Shown in pieces: positions 21,389 to 33,104 of a stretch of 64,000 bases of DNA. The stretch covers positions 24,019,620 to 24,083,619 of the forward strand of contig JARWIR010000021.1 in NCBI GenBank assembly GCA_029959085.1. Reading direction: 5' to 3'. How positions within the stretch are numbered: position 1 is the stretch's first letter; each line of letters starts with the position of its first letter. Below the pieces are notes generated by a model. That model made no database searches. It was not told the DNA's origin and saw nothing but the letters and a program-made list of their open reading frames with translations. The DNA is from Nemophila menziesii (Eukaryota > Streptophyta > Magnoliopsida > Boraginales > Hydrophyllaceae). A program made the position numbers and the translations under genes.

Positions 21389-23239
21389 TTAATGCACAGC
21401 AAGTGCAACTTCATCTTCCGCTTCCTCTTTTGAGGCTTCTTTCTCTTTTTCTTTAGCCAGCTCAGCTGCATAATCCACTACCGATCGAATTTCCTCTTGC
21501 ATCTTCCTCAAAAGTTGTATAAATTCGGCTTTCTCTTGATCATCCTCCACATAAACTTCAGAACAGTCAGATTCCACGGGGCTAGACTTGGTTGGTTCTT
21601 CTTCAGTACTCGGAACTTCCACGGCACTAACGGCAGCATGCGGTACTTCCTCTTTTGCTTCTTCAATTTCAAGGCAAATAGCCTTGCAAGCTTCGAACCC
21701 AACATTGTTTTCACCTCCTTCGATTGCCTTTACTTCCTTTTGTTCTACCAAATTTGTTAGAACTTCATTTAATTGTTTTACTTGAGTACTTAACATTTGA
21801 AGTACGGCATCGTGTCCTCGGACCTTTTCATCTTGAGCGTTTATAGTCGTGGTCAAACGGTCTAGAGCTTGTGCTATCTGTTGATTATCCATAGATCCTT
21901 CTTCAGGATACTGAGGTAAAGCTTTCTGATCTGGTGAATCGGTATAGGCATCTTGAGCAGGTTGTTGTGGGGGAGCAGGTCTATTCTGATATTGATTTTG
22001 GTACTGACCTCTCTGTTGGAAAGAGTTGTTCTGGGGACGCGGTTGATAATGACCAAGATTGGCGGCCCCTTGTGGATTTGAATACTGCATACCCGGATGG
22101 TTTCGGTTACCCCATCGGTTGGATATAAAGTAAACAGATTGCGGATTTGATTCGCACTCTTCCCATGTATGATCGTTAACTCCACATTGTTGACAACCTT
22201 GTGCTTCTTGTACTACTTTCGTAGCGGCTAAATTCTTTTCCATCACGATTTTCAGCTCCTTGATTTGATTTTCTAACGCGGATATTTGAGCTGAGTTCGC
22301 AGTTTCTGCATCTAAACGAAGCGTTCCTCTGGTTTTTGCTACAGTAGCTCGCGTTGACGGCCAACTTCTCTCTTGTTCCATAATATTTTCCAAAACCTCG
22401 GAAGCTTCATTGTGATTCATGGACACGAAATTACCCTTTCCAATGTTATTCACCTTTTCTCTACCTTTATCATTAAGACCTTCATAGAACATAGCAAGTT
22501 GTAGAGCAGGTGTATAACCATGGAGCGGACATCTAGTTAATTTTTGTTGAAACCTTGTCCATGCTTCTCCCACTGTTTCTCCATCTTCTTGGCAAAATCT
22601 TGCAAGCTCGGTCTGATCTTTAAGTCTCATGCTCTTCGGATAAAATCGGTTAAAGAACGCGGCTTGAAGTTCTCTCCAAGAATGAATGGTTCTGTATGGT
22701 TGTCTCTCTAGCCAATCGCTAGCTCTTCCGGTCAAGAAAAACGAAAACATATGACAATACAGTTGCTCGCGTGTAATGCCAGGAGTAATGTAGGCATCAC
22801 AAATCTGCATGAACTTCTGAATCGCTTTTACCGGATCTTGTATAGTTGTACCAGTATAGAGTCCGAAAATTTGGAATTGACTGAGCAAACCCGGATCGGG
22901 TCTAAATTTGATATTCGGAATCTCAGGAGGGCGGTAACCGATTGGTTGAACATGGAATGGTACATTAAGGCCAGGAAGGTCTTGTTCAACTCGGTTCTGT
23001 TGATTATTAAGGTTATTCTGCCCATTACCTCCTCCTGCTGGTAATTGTAAACCAGGTGGTGGATCTTGTTGTTGAATCCCTGGTTGATTATTCTGCACTC
23101 CACCAAGGGGTCCAAGTGGTCCAAGTGGTGGATCTTGGGCTGCCATTACTCTTCTCAAGGCTCTTTCCTCACGAACTCGTTTGTTGTAAGGTCTGAAGCT
23201 CCTCTCAGGCTCCGATAAAGGAGGCCAAGAATTAAACAC
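21389..23239 (-). CDS. gag: E1 gag polyprotein
   Basis: 616 codons, the longest gypsy ORF here. N-terminal Pro/Gln/Gly-rich segment, then the Retrotrans_gag domain (about residues 120-270), with FSFFLTGRASDWLERQP, FFNRFYPKSMRLKDQ, GETVGEAWTRFQQKL and FYEGLN. A CCHC knuckle follows (CQQCGVNDHTWEEC, about residue 352), then a Gln/Asn-rich stretch, a coiled-coil-like part and an acidic C-terminus. It would package element RNA into particles. It ends in two adjacent stops followed in frame by the protease, where E3 reads through, so gag, protease and tail were once one frame of about 948 codons. Confidence 0.9.
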   Translation of the reverse strand: MFNSWPPLSEPERSFRPYNKRVREERALRRVMAAQDPPLGPLGPLGGVQNNQPGIQQQDPPPGLQLPAGGGNGQNNLNNQQNRVEQDLPGLNVPFHVQPIGYRPPEIPNIKFRPDPGLLSQFQIFGLYTGTTIQDPVKAIQKFMQICDAYITPGITREQLYCHMFSFFLTGRASDWLERQPYRTIHSWRELQAAFFNRFYPKSMRLKDQTELARFCQEDGETVGEAWTRFQQKLTRCPLHGYTPALQLAMFYEGLNDKGREKVNNIGKGNFVSMNHNEASEVLENIMEQERSWPSTRATVAKTRGTLRLDAETANSAQISALENQIKELKIVMEKNLAATKVVQEAQGCQQCGVNDHTWEECESNPQSVYFISNRWGNRNHPGMQYSNPQGAANLGHYQPRPQNNSFQQRGQYQNQYQNRPAPPQQPAQDAYTDSPDQKALPQYPEEGSMDNQQIAQALDRLTTTINAQDEKVRGHDAVLQMLSTQVKQLNEVLTNLVEQKEVKAIEGGENNVGFEACKAICLEIEEAKEEVPHAAVSAVEVPSTEEEPTKSSPVESDCSEVYVEDDQEKAEFIQLLRKMQEEIRSVVDYAAELAKEKEKEASKEEAEDEVALAVH

Positions 23240-23371
23240 TGTGAATCCTGAAAAAGACTAAAGCAAACCACAAGCGTAAATCTGGAAAAATAAAAACTAA
23301 AACTAAAAAAATAAAAACTAATTAAAAACTACTACTCGAAATAGATAACCCACACGCTAACGAGACACAAG

Positions 23372-23389
23372 TCCCCGACTGCGGCGCCA
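23372..23389 (-). other. E1 primer-binding site, tRNA-Asp type
   Basis: Minus-strand TGGCGCCGCAGTCGGGGA begins seven bases after the 5' LTR. It matches 15 of 18 positions of the complement of the plant tRNA-Asp 3' end (known from Athila and relatives), as I recall that sequence. Confidence 0.8.
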
Positions 23390-23395
23390 AAAACT

Positions 23396-25339
23396 TGGTG
23401 CTGCCTAGGGTGTGATGAAAATAAGATTAAAATAAGCCAAGAAACTACGCACTCTCACCCTAGACAGGCACAGTACTACACGTATTACAGGACGTATGCA
23501 AGTTTTAGTTAGTAAGTTGAGTTCGTTCTCAGGGACTTAAGTGTGTTAATTGCGTGAGTAGGAATAACGAGTAAGAAGTAAATAATTAAAACAGAAAATT
23601 AAAGGGAACAGAATTTCGAAAATACTAAATTAAACTAGGAAAATAAAGACAATAAAATAAAAGATAAGAAATATGAGATGAGAAGTATATCTCAGGTTTT
23701 GCTAGTATGCACTAATCCTTCTAATTCTATCTATAAATCTAGTCAATAAGGGAGAATATTAGCTCTTGGTATACTTAGTCAGGATTCTAAATTCCCATAC
23801 CTTAGACCTTGAGAGCGACTAAGGGGGCTACGGCACAACCAAGAAGTGTTTTATCTTAGGGTTATCAAACGCCACTAAGGCCCTAAGCAAATACTGCAAT
23901 TAGGGCTGTAAACGAACCAAGCTGCTCGCGAGCCGCTCGAGCTCGGCTCGGGAAAAAGCTCGTTCGAACTCGTTCGTTTATATAAACGGAATAAAAAGTT
24001 CGTTCGAACTCGTTCGTTATAAAAACGTGTTCGTTCGAGCTCGTTCGTTAACTCGTTAAAAATTTATAATCTATAAATTAATGGTTTAGTTATCAATAAA
24101 TATATTGTTTAACCTATAAAAAAACAAATTATTCGTTAATAACTCGAGATCGGCTCGAAAAAAGCTCGTTCGATATGTTAACAAGCCTTAAAATTTGAAC
24201 TCGGCTCGACTCGTTAAATTTGAGCTCGACTCGGCTCGACTCGTAAATCTTATCAAACAAGCTTGCACATCTAGTATTCGGCTCGACTCGGTTCGTTTAC
24301 AGCCCTAACTGCAATCCTGGTGATATGATGGTTAAAACAAACCCTAATGACTATCTAGTTAGAATCATGTTTTGTCAGAACTAATATCGACACTAGACAT
24401 TATGTGGTGGTTCAATAGTTAAACACCCTGTCAAGGAGACCATCTAACTACTATTAAAACAATCCTAAAGTGATCAGTTCTAGGAAAGACATTAAATCAA
24501 AACACATAAACAAATATTAAGTAAGAAGCTAATATCAGATTAAAACATATAATTCCCAAAGAAACTTAGATAGAAGAATTAGAATTCATAGATTATACAT
24601 ATGCAAAACCCAAGCTATGGGGAGTTTAGTTCATACCTGAAGGAAATAAACTAAAAGAAATTACAAAAGACATCATCTTGCTCTCTACAATGACTAAGGA
24701 ATAATATTAAGGTTTTTTCTAAGCAAGGATTAATAGGGTAGAATTACAAGTGATATAAGGGTGTATTTATAGGTGTTTAGAAGACCTAATTCGTTTTCTT
24801 GAGGAAGAGGTAAGGTATTGGACTTCTAGCCCAACTCAAATTCGTATGGAAATAAAGATAAACACTGCTGGACCGTTTTGAGCATATCTTCTTCGTTATT
24901 GGTCGGTTTGAGCTCCATAAGATACCAAAAGAATCGTAACAGAATTATCTTTACCCTAAAAGAAGGAAATTACCAAAATCGGCCTATTTCTTAAGTAAAA
25001 ACGCACATCTTTAAACGTGTACTGCAGAATCCTAGATTAGGCAGCTTTTCCTTTTCCATCTTTTTAGCTTTTGTTTCCTTATCTTCAATTACCATGCAAA
25101 TCTCTTTCCATAAGTTGTAATCTTTGACTTGGACTCTAATTAAGCTCCAAAATTATCTTTAAAGCTACACACTAAATAAATAATTAAACCCAATATGCTC
25201 TAAAAATAATAATTCTACAAATCAAGACTCAAAATAGGAAAGTGCACTATTTCTCAAGAAAATCGACATTAATGACTTCTAAATCACTAAAAATGATGTC
25301 TCATCCTAACATTAATCTATCACAAATGAGGAGACATCA
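23396..25339 (-). mobile_element. E1 5' LTR (group A) carrying a MITE
   Basis: 1944 bp, or 1529 bp without the 407-bp MITE and its 8-bp duplication. It starts TGATGTCTCC at 25339 and ends at 23396 next to the PBS. A TATA box (CTATAAATAC on the minus strand, about 24763-24772) lies in its middle. Confidence 0.93.
23901..24307. mobile_element. hAT-type MITE in E1 5' LTR
   Basis: A 407-bp insert absent from the 3' LTR. Terminal inverted repeats TAGGGCTGTAAACGAACC (left) and the complement at the right (GGTTCGTTTACAGCCCTA). An 8-bp duplication ACTGCAAT lies at 23893-23900 and 24308-24315, which is diagnostic of hAT. Internal sequence has many CTCGTTCG and GCTCGGCTCG repeats near both ends. Confidence 0.95.
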
Positions 25340-26712
25340 CTCGAGATAATCAATTTTTAGCCAGGTAAGGATCAGCTGGATCAAGAATTGTATCTCGGCG
25401 ACATCTTTCCAAGTTAACCTTAACGGGGAACGTCTTTCCAAGTTTACCCCAAGCAGGGGACTCAGATGGGGGACCGCTTGTATCCTTTGTTATTTTCCCT
25501 TATGTCAAAATACCTCATTAGTCTCATTGAGGCAAAGGTGGCCCAAAAGGATATCTGAGGGGTTTATATTACTCGTAACGACCCAACTATATCCCACCTC
25601 TTATTTGCAGATTATTCATTGTTTATTCTAACACTAGATGGTCAGGAAATTTCTGGATACCAGAAATGCATTGAGACTTATTGCTCCAACTCAAGGTAGT
25701 AGGTTAATTCTCCTATATAGTCAATCTGTTTCAGTAAAGGAACTCCTAAGTACTAAGAGGAGACATTGTTCGAGCCTTGGACATTGTAGATACCCAGGAC
25801 TTGGATAAGTACCTGGATATTCCCTTGTGTCACAAGATATCAAAAATTGAAACACTTATTGGATTGCAAACAAAGTTTTCTCAAGAGCATAAGGTTGGGG
25901 CGTGAAACTGTTATCAGAAGGTGGAAAGAAATTTTGCTAAAAGCAACCCTCCAGGCAATCCCGGTCAATGAGATGTCCATTTCTTCTTTTCCTATCACTT
26001 TCGGCATAAAACTAATATCTATCATTGCTAACATTAGTTGAGTTCGCTGGAAAAAAGGATAATACACTGGGTAGCCTGGGAAAAGATGACTATTTCAAAA
26101 GTGATAGGAGGTATGGAATTTTGGAACCTAAAGAGAATTAACACGACTATAATAGCAGCACAAGCTTGGCGACTCCTACATAATCCACATCATTAGCCGA
26201 TCGGTAACTAAAAGGCATTTAGCACTCAAACAAGGATTTTTGGGATGTTAAACTGAGATAAAGTCGATCATGGTCCTGGGCCAGTTTGATTGACGGACAG
26301 GACCTTCTGCGGTAAGAGGGAATCATCCAAATCGGTAACCTGGGATATACCAATATATGGAACCACAAATGGCTGAAATCTGGTATCATTCGAGACAACC
26401 CAATTGATACTAGGATCTGTATGTTGGATGAATTTATGAAACAGGATGTTTACGCTTGGGATCAGGATACCTGGATGATACATTCCTGGAGACGGTACAG
26501 ATTGAGATTGAACGCATGTTTATTGAGGAGACAGTGGAAGGACACCTTTACCTGGCCACACACCAACTTTTGGAATATACGATTAAATAAGGTTACCAAT
26601 CTTCAACTAATAACTTTCACACTACTTACGCGCAGACCTCACAACAAGGGGAAATGACAAACCAATACATCTGGAATACGATAAGGAAATAAAACGTCCC
26701 GTCTAAAGTCTG
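25340..26712 (+). pseudogene. LINE-C reverse transcriptase core and C-terminal region
   Basis: Directly after the E1 target duplication the RT resumes: a WIKNCISATSFQVNLNGE block, then after a frameshift a GDRLYPLLFSLMSKYL block (normally QGDPLSPYLF), and the active-site region HLLFADYSLFI near 25605. The usual FADD has Tyr in place of the second Asp, which by itself would abolish polymerase activity. The region up to 26712 is the poorly conserved part between RT and zf-RVT and has many stops. Confidence 0.8.
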
Positions 26713-28208
26713 TGATGTCTCCATATTTATGATAAATTAGTCTATTCATGAGACAATAATTTTGGTGCATTATATTAATTGTTGATGGGGTTTTCCCTAT
26801 TAATCGTTAGTTTCCTAATTCTTGTCTTGATTTGAAGATTTATTATTTTTAAAGTGTTTTTGGTATAATCTGTGTGTTAATGTGAAGCTCTTAGGTAAAT
26901 TGATTCTAAATCAATGACAAGGAGTTCAGGAAAAAAGATCCAAGGCGAGATTTAGCTTTAAAAGGAAATAAAGTTGAAATAGGAAAGGAAAAGTTTCCAT
27001 AAGAATATGACCAGCTGCGAAGTCGTCCAGTGTTTTGAAGACTGTAGAAAATAAATTACGAATTTGAAGGAGCGCTTTTAGGGTCACATGGGTCTTTTAA
27101 TCACGATCGTTTCAATGGATGGATTACTAAATTTGGCGCAGTAACGAAGGAGATATGCTTGTTCTGATCTCCAATGTTATCCTACCCTACAACTTAGGAA
27201 TACGAATTTGAGTTAGAGTTGGACTCCAAGAACTTGGCCCATACTCCAAGATTTCGACCTAGCGCCTTCAAATATACCTACATACCTTTGTAAACATGTC
27301 CTTGCTATTTCTTGCTTGTATACACATCCTCAGTATCAAGTTTTATCATCCAGAGAAGCAAGTTGACAATATGCTCTTAGTTTTTATTCTTCTAGTATGA
27401 ACTAATTTTTTCATAGCTTGGGTTTGCTTATATATAATCTTTGAATTCTATTTCTTTATTCTATGTTATTTGGGAAAGTTACAGCTAATTAATTGAGCTT
27501 CTTATTTCTTTTACATATTTGTTTTATGTGCTTAGATTTATTACAACCCCAATCTTGATCATGTTAGGACTGTTCTTTTGTAGTTGGATTGTCACTTTGA
27601 CGAGGGATTCAATTATTGAAACACCACATAAATGTCTAGTGTGCGGTAGTGATCTTGACGGGCTTGCCTAAGTAGATAGTCACTAATGTTCGATTTTAAC
27701 CATCAAGCATTGCACAGGGTCCCCTTACCCATGTCCCCTGGTAAATTTTAAGTTGCCACCTAAGTCCATCCTGACGGAGGTTAGGAGGAATATATAATCC
27801 TGACTACGTATACTTCCTAAGGCTTAAATCACCCTTATAACTAGAACAAGATATAGAAGGATAGATGCATACTAGCAGACCTAAGCTATATCTCTTATCC
27901 CATCATGTTAGTTTATTTAACTGTATTTGTTTCATTATTACATTCTTTAATTCTTATTTAAAAAACCAAACATATATTTATCTCCTTATTTAGTCATCTT
28001 TTTCTTTCCACAATTAATCTATTCTACACTTCTATCCCAAACGCATTTAAATCTAGCAGACTAATTCCCTGCAAACGAACTTTACTTATATTTAATAACT
28101 TGCAAACGGTATGTGCACTTGCAGTTAGTTTCTCGTGGTAGTAGTAGGTGTTTGTGCTTATTTATTGTCCTTTATTTTTGTTATATTATCACACATATCC
28201 ACCCACCA
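26713..28208 (+). mobile_element. Solo gypsy LTR (diverged group A) in LINE-C
   Basis: It starts TGATGTCTCC at 26713 and ends CCACCA at 28208. It aligns in its parts with the E1-E3 LTRs, including the spaced CCTGACGGG motifs (27590-27780). Flanks are GTCTG (26708-26712) and GTATG (28209-28213), a 5-bp duplication with one change. LINE-C coding continues in frame across the site when one flank is removed. The fold-back arm at its start is decayed, so it is older than the E1 LTRs. Confidence 0.85.
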
Positions 28209-28830
28209 GTATGCATCTTTGCGTGGAAGGCTTGTAAAGAAATCCTTCGTACTCAGAAGAACTTGAAGGCAAGACATTGTGCAAAGGATAAGGGGTGTTA
28301 CTTATGCGATGATAGAGTGTAAACGATTAATCACCTTCTACTATCTTGTTCAATATACAGGAAAATATGGGTAGGATCTGCGCTCCAAATCGGGATGGGT
28401 GATCAGGTATCAAAAAGCCTGGGAGACTGGATAATTCAAGTAGCACATGTTTTCAATAAGGGTGGTGGGATCTAAAAATAATTGTTGCTTACATTCTTTT
28501 AATGTTGTGGAACACCTGGAAATATAAGATGAAAGCAATTTATGAAAACAGTCACCTCGACCCGAAAGATGTGATATGAGCCATAAAGGCAGGCATGACG
28601 GACCAGTTTCAAAATGAATGGGAAACCAATGTGCCTAGATCAGAGGACGTACACAAGAATAACGATCCTAGAAGTGACGTGAGTATGAGGCACAAGATGC
28701 GGAGATATTAATATCTTGTGAGGTTTTTCTTTTGTCAGTCTGGGTGAACGGGCAGGAGTTGGGATTGTCATGTTCAACAAAGCCACATGGAGAAGAAGAA
28801 TGCACAACCTCAACGCGATATTGAAAGTGA
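28209..28830 (+). pseudogene. LINE-C zf-RVT domain and trace of RNase H
   Basis: The zinc-binding region of plant LINE ORF2 is clear at 28209-28365: VCIFAWKAC, a YLCDD pair-type site (C-x2-C with Asp), HLLLSC and IW. This domain follows RT in plant LINEs. A LMLWNTWKYK-like segment follows at about 28500. A short RAGVGIV piece near 28755 resembles the start of the RNase H domain. The element is then cut. Confidence 0.75.
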
Positions 28831-28869
28831 TCGGACTAGTGCCGATTGAGATATGTTTCCTTGACCCTC

Positions 28870-29969
28870 CTCTTATTAGTAGTGTATATTAGTTTAATTT
28901 CTTTATAGAGTCTTTTCGAGTCATGGGGACACGACTCCCTTTTGACATTGGGGTGGTCTACTCGTTTCCTCATTCCCATTTTATGTGCTACATGTTTATT
29001 GCTTTTCAAAAGAGCAAATAAGAATTAGTTTAAAGAATGAGTTGGGTGTAGAGTTTGTTGAATGGACCCAAGAGCAAACTTTTTGTAACTTAATGATAGA
29101 GATTAGTACACCTTAGAGTTAGTGCATAACGCCCTTGAATGCATGCGAACACTAAATTATAGATAGGAAAAATTAATGAACAATGCAAAAGAATAGTGTT
29201 TGAACTTAGTAAGAATGAGTGGTGTGTAGAACGTGAGATCTAAACTAGTTGAGAACCCACTTAGTTATGAACTAGAGGTGAGCATCGAGTGAAACTACGT
29301 AACTAGGAAAATAATAGAGGCAGTTCTTCGATAGCCACTTGAGCCTTTTAGCTTTCTAACCAAATTTTAATGTTATTCCTTCTTAGCCCCATTGTTAAGT
29401 CTTTACACCTTTCTTTTGTCGTCACGATATAAGCCATATACCTTAGTTTATAGGACTTTTTATATGACTCGCACTTGAATCGCAACCATGAGACTTCTTG
29501 TCTCTAGAGCTTGAGTTTGGGGTGGTGGGTTTCATCATGGGAAATTACATTGGGTGGGAATCTTATGTGTTTGTATTTTGTGCGCAATTGGTTATCATGT
29601 ATTAATTGTAACCCTTTGTCGGGGTCTTTGAAGAAAAAATAAGAGACATGACTACTCACATCAAAATGAGTGTCAAGGAGATCTTACAAAAAAGATGAAT
29701 AAATTGAAAAGATACAAAAAAAAGTAACTGGCAAAGTGGAAAGTTTTGGAAATCATCTTGAAAGCTTATTGGTTAAATTAGGGACGATAAATTAGTGTGT
29801 CAAGTGGGTTGAGTGAGAACATGTTCAAGTCTAAACTCAAGCTCTAGGACAGTATATTGAAGGTTAGTAAGGAGAGAGCCAAAAACTCACTTCAAATTTC
29901 CCGAATATACATACCACAACGTCCCAAAGCCTACACTAAAACTGTAAAGACCTCATGATTTTTAGATAC
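28870..29969 (+). mobile_element. Truncated gypsy 3' region, left part (E5)
   Basis: Homologous to the non-coding region that follows ORF2 in E1-E4. It contains the hairpin (28918-28937), the TTGAGTTTGGGGTGGTGGG motif (about 29512) and the AACCCTTTGTCGGGG motif (about 29610). It stops at 29969 where E2 has inserted and resumes at 37883. Its own LTRs and coding region are missing. Confidence 0.8.
28918..28937 (+). promoter_or_regulatory. Conserved hairpin (E5 remnant)
   Basis: GAGTCATG-GGGA-CACGACTC has an 8-bp stem with one G-to-A change and the same GGGA loop as in the other copies. Confidence 0.7.
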
Positions 29970-31489
29970 TGATGTCTCCTCGTTTGTGATAATGAAATCT
30001 ATTTCTGAGACATCATTTTAGGCGTATTTATTAGTTTATAGGTCGAATTTAGCTTGGTTTAGTGCACTTTCCTATTTTGGGTCTTGAATTAATTAATTAT
30101 TATTTTTAGAGCATATTAGGTTTAATTATTTATTTAAGTGTGATGCTTTAGAGATATATGGAAATTAATTAGAGTCCAAGTTGGTTCAAAGAGCTAAAGG
30201 AAAGAAGATAAACATGGAAATTGAAGATAAGGAAGTAAAAGCTAAAAACATGGAAAAGGAAAAGCTGTCTTAAATCTGAATTTCTGCACCTACGGCCACA
30301 AATCATCTTATATCTTAAAAACGGTGAGTAATTTAGAGAAACGTTCAAGAGAAAAGTTGAGTATCTTTTCGAGACGGTGAATTTGGTATACTCATACGCA
30401 TCAATCGGATAAATATTGAAGCTGTTGGGACCAAATGAAAAAAGGGGCTGATTGCATGTTTTTGGGCTACAAATTTGAGTTGGGCTTGGAGCCCATATTT
30501 ACCTTTTCCTTCAAGAAAATGAATTAGGTCAACCTATACACTATAAATACAGCCTCTTAACATTATAAAATCATCCTAGACCAAATCTTAAGGTTAGGAA
30601 GAAGCTATAACACAAGAAGAGAAGTTTGGAAGGAGCTGTGCATCAATTATGTCTCCTTCAACCTTTAATTCTGTAATTCTTTTCTTTTCTTTTCTTAGTA
30701 TGAATTAAATAAATTTAGCTTGAGTTTTAGCATATATGTATGAACCCTAGTTTTGATTGACATCTATCTAATTTGGGAATTTTATGTTTTAAATTGAATT
30801 AATGTTTTTATTCTCTGTTTATGTGTTTGGATTTACATTCTGTGTTCATGTGGACTGCAGCCATATAGAATTACCATCTAGTAGTTAGGTCACCATTGAC
30901 AACGGTGTTTAACTATAGGGTTAGCACATAACGTCTAGAATAAGGTTTAGATCTGACAAATCAACCTAACCAGATAATCACCATGTTTAGTGTATTGCTA
31001 TTTTACCAATTGCAGGAACAGTCTGCTTAGGACTCCTTATTGACACAGGTAAACCCTATTTAAAACTACCTAGCGCAATTGGAACCGATTATTGAAATAC
31101 TACATAATTCACCCTTACATGTTTAGAACGGCAAAACTAGTGTGGATTACATGCTATTTACTCGAGCTAAACTTTCATACTATCTTCTTTTCTCTTATTT
31201 ATTTTCTGTCTTTAGTTTAGTAGTTTAATTTTCCTTTATTAAAAAACCAAATAAAAATCTATCTATCTTTCTTTCTCTTGCGTATTATTATTCTAGCTTA
31301 ATTATTTGCACTTGAATATTTGCATAAGTTCTTCTTACCCTTCAGGGTCCCTGAGGAACGAATTCTACTTATTCATTAAAACTTGCATACGATCTGTATA
31401 CTTGCAGAACTGTGATTAGCTTAGGGTGTTCATTTGCACTTATTATATATATATATATATATCTTTTTATCACACCTTAGGCAACACCA
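29970..31489 (+). mobile_element. E2 5' LTR (group A)
   Basis: 1520 bp, TGATGTCTCC to CACCA. TATA box CTATAAATAC at 30541-30550. The first 50 bp contain the fold-back pair TGATGTCTC / GAGACATCA. A short TA run precedes the 3' end. Confidence 0.93.
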
Positions 31490-31495
31490 AGTTTT

Positions 31496-31513
31496 TGGCG
31501 CCGCTGGCGGGGA
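31496..31513 (+). other. E2 primer-binding site, tRNA-Asp type
   Basis: TGGCGCCGCTGGCGGGGA lies six bases after the 5' LTR and matches 16 of 18 positions of the complement of the tRNA-Asp 3' end as I recall it. Confidence 0.85.
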
Positions 31514-31674
31514 CTTCATCGTTAGTCATTGTGCAATTATCTAGTGCTTATATATTAGTTAGTTCTATTTACGCTTTTCTTTTTAGTTTTTGTTTTACAG
31601 ATTTTTTTTCTAGGCAAGAGCAGATTTATTAGGAAAGGAAAGTTTTGTATTATTAGATCCTACAGAAGCTAATT

Positions 31675-32808
31675 ATGGAGTACGTTCTTGAAACCAAGAG
31701 AAGTTGGCAGATTCAATCAGAAAAACAAAAAAAGACTTTAGAATCTCTAAAGCTCAAAGAGTTAAACCAACAACTTGAGGAATTACGAGAACAAGCGCGA
31801 AAACTAGCTCAGAGAAATCTAGTACATACCTCACCTTCATGTCCTAGTTGTGGATCAAGAGATCACTCGTGGGAATATTTCATGAATAATCCAGCTTCAA
31901 TTTCCTTCATACCTTATAAAAGAAACCATTAATATGATGGTTATTATCAATCTCAAGGAAATTACGCTGATTATCAGCCCCCACAGAATTACAATTGGGT
32001 CGGAAATCAAGAGACTTATTATCAACCGCGACCACAATCTTATTATCCTCCACAACCTATCTATCAAGAAGCGCCGATTTATAATGAAGCTTATTAAGAA
32101 CCACTTTCTTATTCAATGCAGCAAACCATACAAGAGCAACCTTCGAGTTTGACTTCAAGCATGGCTAAGATAATGAACTTAATAGAAGAAAGGGAGCAAA
32201 GAAGCCAAAACTCATCCAAGGCGCTTAAGAATATTGAGCATACCATGTCACAAATTGTGAATAAACTTAAAATCTTTGCAAAAAGGCAGCTCCCAAGTGA
32301 TACTCGTGCTCCAGAAGATAATGTTTGTCATGCAGTTGAATTAAGAAGTGGAAAACAATTACCTCCACCTAGAGTAGAACCAGAACCAACCTCTATTCCT
32401 GAAAAAGTGGTTGAAGAAACAATTAAAAACAAGGTTGAAGAGGTAATTGAACAAACAAGTGTCCCAGAGAAGACACATGAAAAGAAAGAGAGCCCGGTGG
32501 TAACCAACACACGTCCTCCTCCTCCGCCATTCCCGTCACGTGTCAGAAATCAGAACAATGAAAAAGAATTCAAGAAGTTCCTTGACATGGTGAACGAGTT
32601 TAAGATCAGCATCCCGTTTGTAGAAGTTCTCACAAGAATGTCAAAATATGGTCAGTTCATGAAGGACATTCTTTCTAACAAACGAAGTTCAGAAACCAAA
32701 AAGATGAATGGATTGCCAGAGGAGTGTAATGCTACAAATAAAATAGAGTTACCACCAGACACACCTCTACCCATGAATTCTTGGATGGAACCATCCATGA
32801 TTATGTAG
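31675..32808 (+). pseudogene. gag: E2 gag C-terminal half
   Basis: It starts beyond the capsid domain with a Glu/Lys-rich coiled coil (MEYVLETKRSW), then a knuckle CPSCGSRDHSWEYF in which the last Cys is Phe. Next come a Tyr/Gln-rich stretch (frame lost for a time at 31930), then from 32116 a second coiled coil, the AVELRSGKQLPPP motif, an acidic part, RPPPPPFPSRV and the pre-protease FLDMVNEFKISIPFVEVLTRM. It ends where the protease should begin, and 32880 onwards matches sequence beyond the polyprotein stop in E1 and E4. A deletion therefore removed protease and tail. No start with capsid domain exists, so the product could not assemble alone. Confidence 0.75.
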
Positions 32809-33104
32809 AATAGAGCTGAGAAGTTTGTGGGAATTAGAGGCAAGGGGTGGAAATTCCGTCAATCGTAATCGAGGTAACACGTCAAACTTAATGACGTTAA
32901 ACAAAAGTGCTCTTGAGAGACATCCCACATTCTTTTATGTTTTTAGGTATTTATGTTTTTGTTCGTTTTAGTGAGTTTATGTGATTTTTAGTGCATATTG
33001 CAGTAATAAGAAAGGTATAAGTGTTTTTGGTGTGTAGGTATGCAAGGGTTTGAGTTTGGGGTGAAAAAATGGAAAATTTTTGGAGTTAAAAAGGACTGGA
33101 CAGA

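Larger units (their letters stand above)
15041..25339 (-). mobile_element. Gypsy element E1, complete, pol-less Athila-like
   Basis: A 10.3-kb element on the minus strand, flanked by CTCGA (15036-15040 and 25340-25344). Order on its own strand: 5' LTR (25339-23396), tRNA-Asp-type PBS, gag, protease, integrase-like tail, GC palindrome array, TATA-like box, ORF2, hairpin, long UTR, PPT and 3' LTR (16571-15041). There is no RT, RNase H or integrase core. A 407-bp hAT MITE sits in the 5' LTR. LTRs differ at roughly two dozen sites by eye outside the MITE, so insertion is fairly recent. Confidence 0.92.
13285..28830 (+). mobile_element. LINE-C relic, split by gypsy E1 and a solo LTR
   Basis: ORF2 order is preserved: endonuclease (13285-14010), linker and RT start (14039-15040), E1 insertion, RT core and C-terminal region (25345-26712), solo LTR, zf-RVT (28209-28700) and a trace of RNase H (about 28740-28830). 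After removing the two insertions the domain order is that of a plant L1-type ORF2. The 3' end is cut at the junction with a gypsy 3' region near 28830-28870. Confidence 0.85.

Noticed and set aside
22751..23044. Plus- and minus-strand short frames overlapping E1 gag
   Set aside because: They lie in other frames of the gag gene and have no motif.
29970..31489. E5 remnant plus the E2 LTR as one element in a shared-LTR tandem array
   Set aside because: The GATAC duplication on both sides of E2 and continuation of the remnant at 37883 show simple nesting.
31496..31513. PBS motifs as fragments of real tRNA genes
   Set aside because: Only the 18 bases complementary to a tRNA 3' end are present. 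There is no cloverleaf or A/B box.
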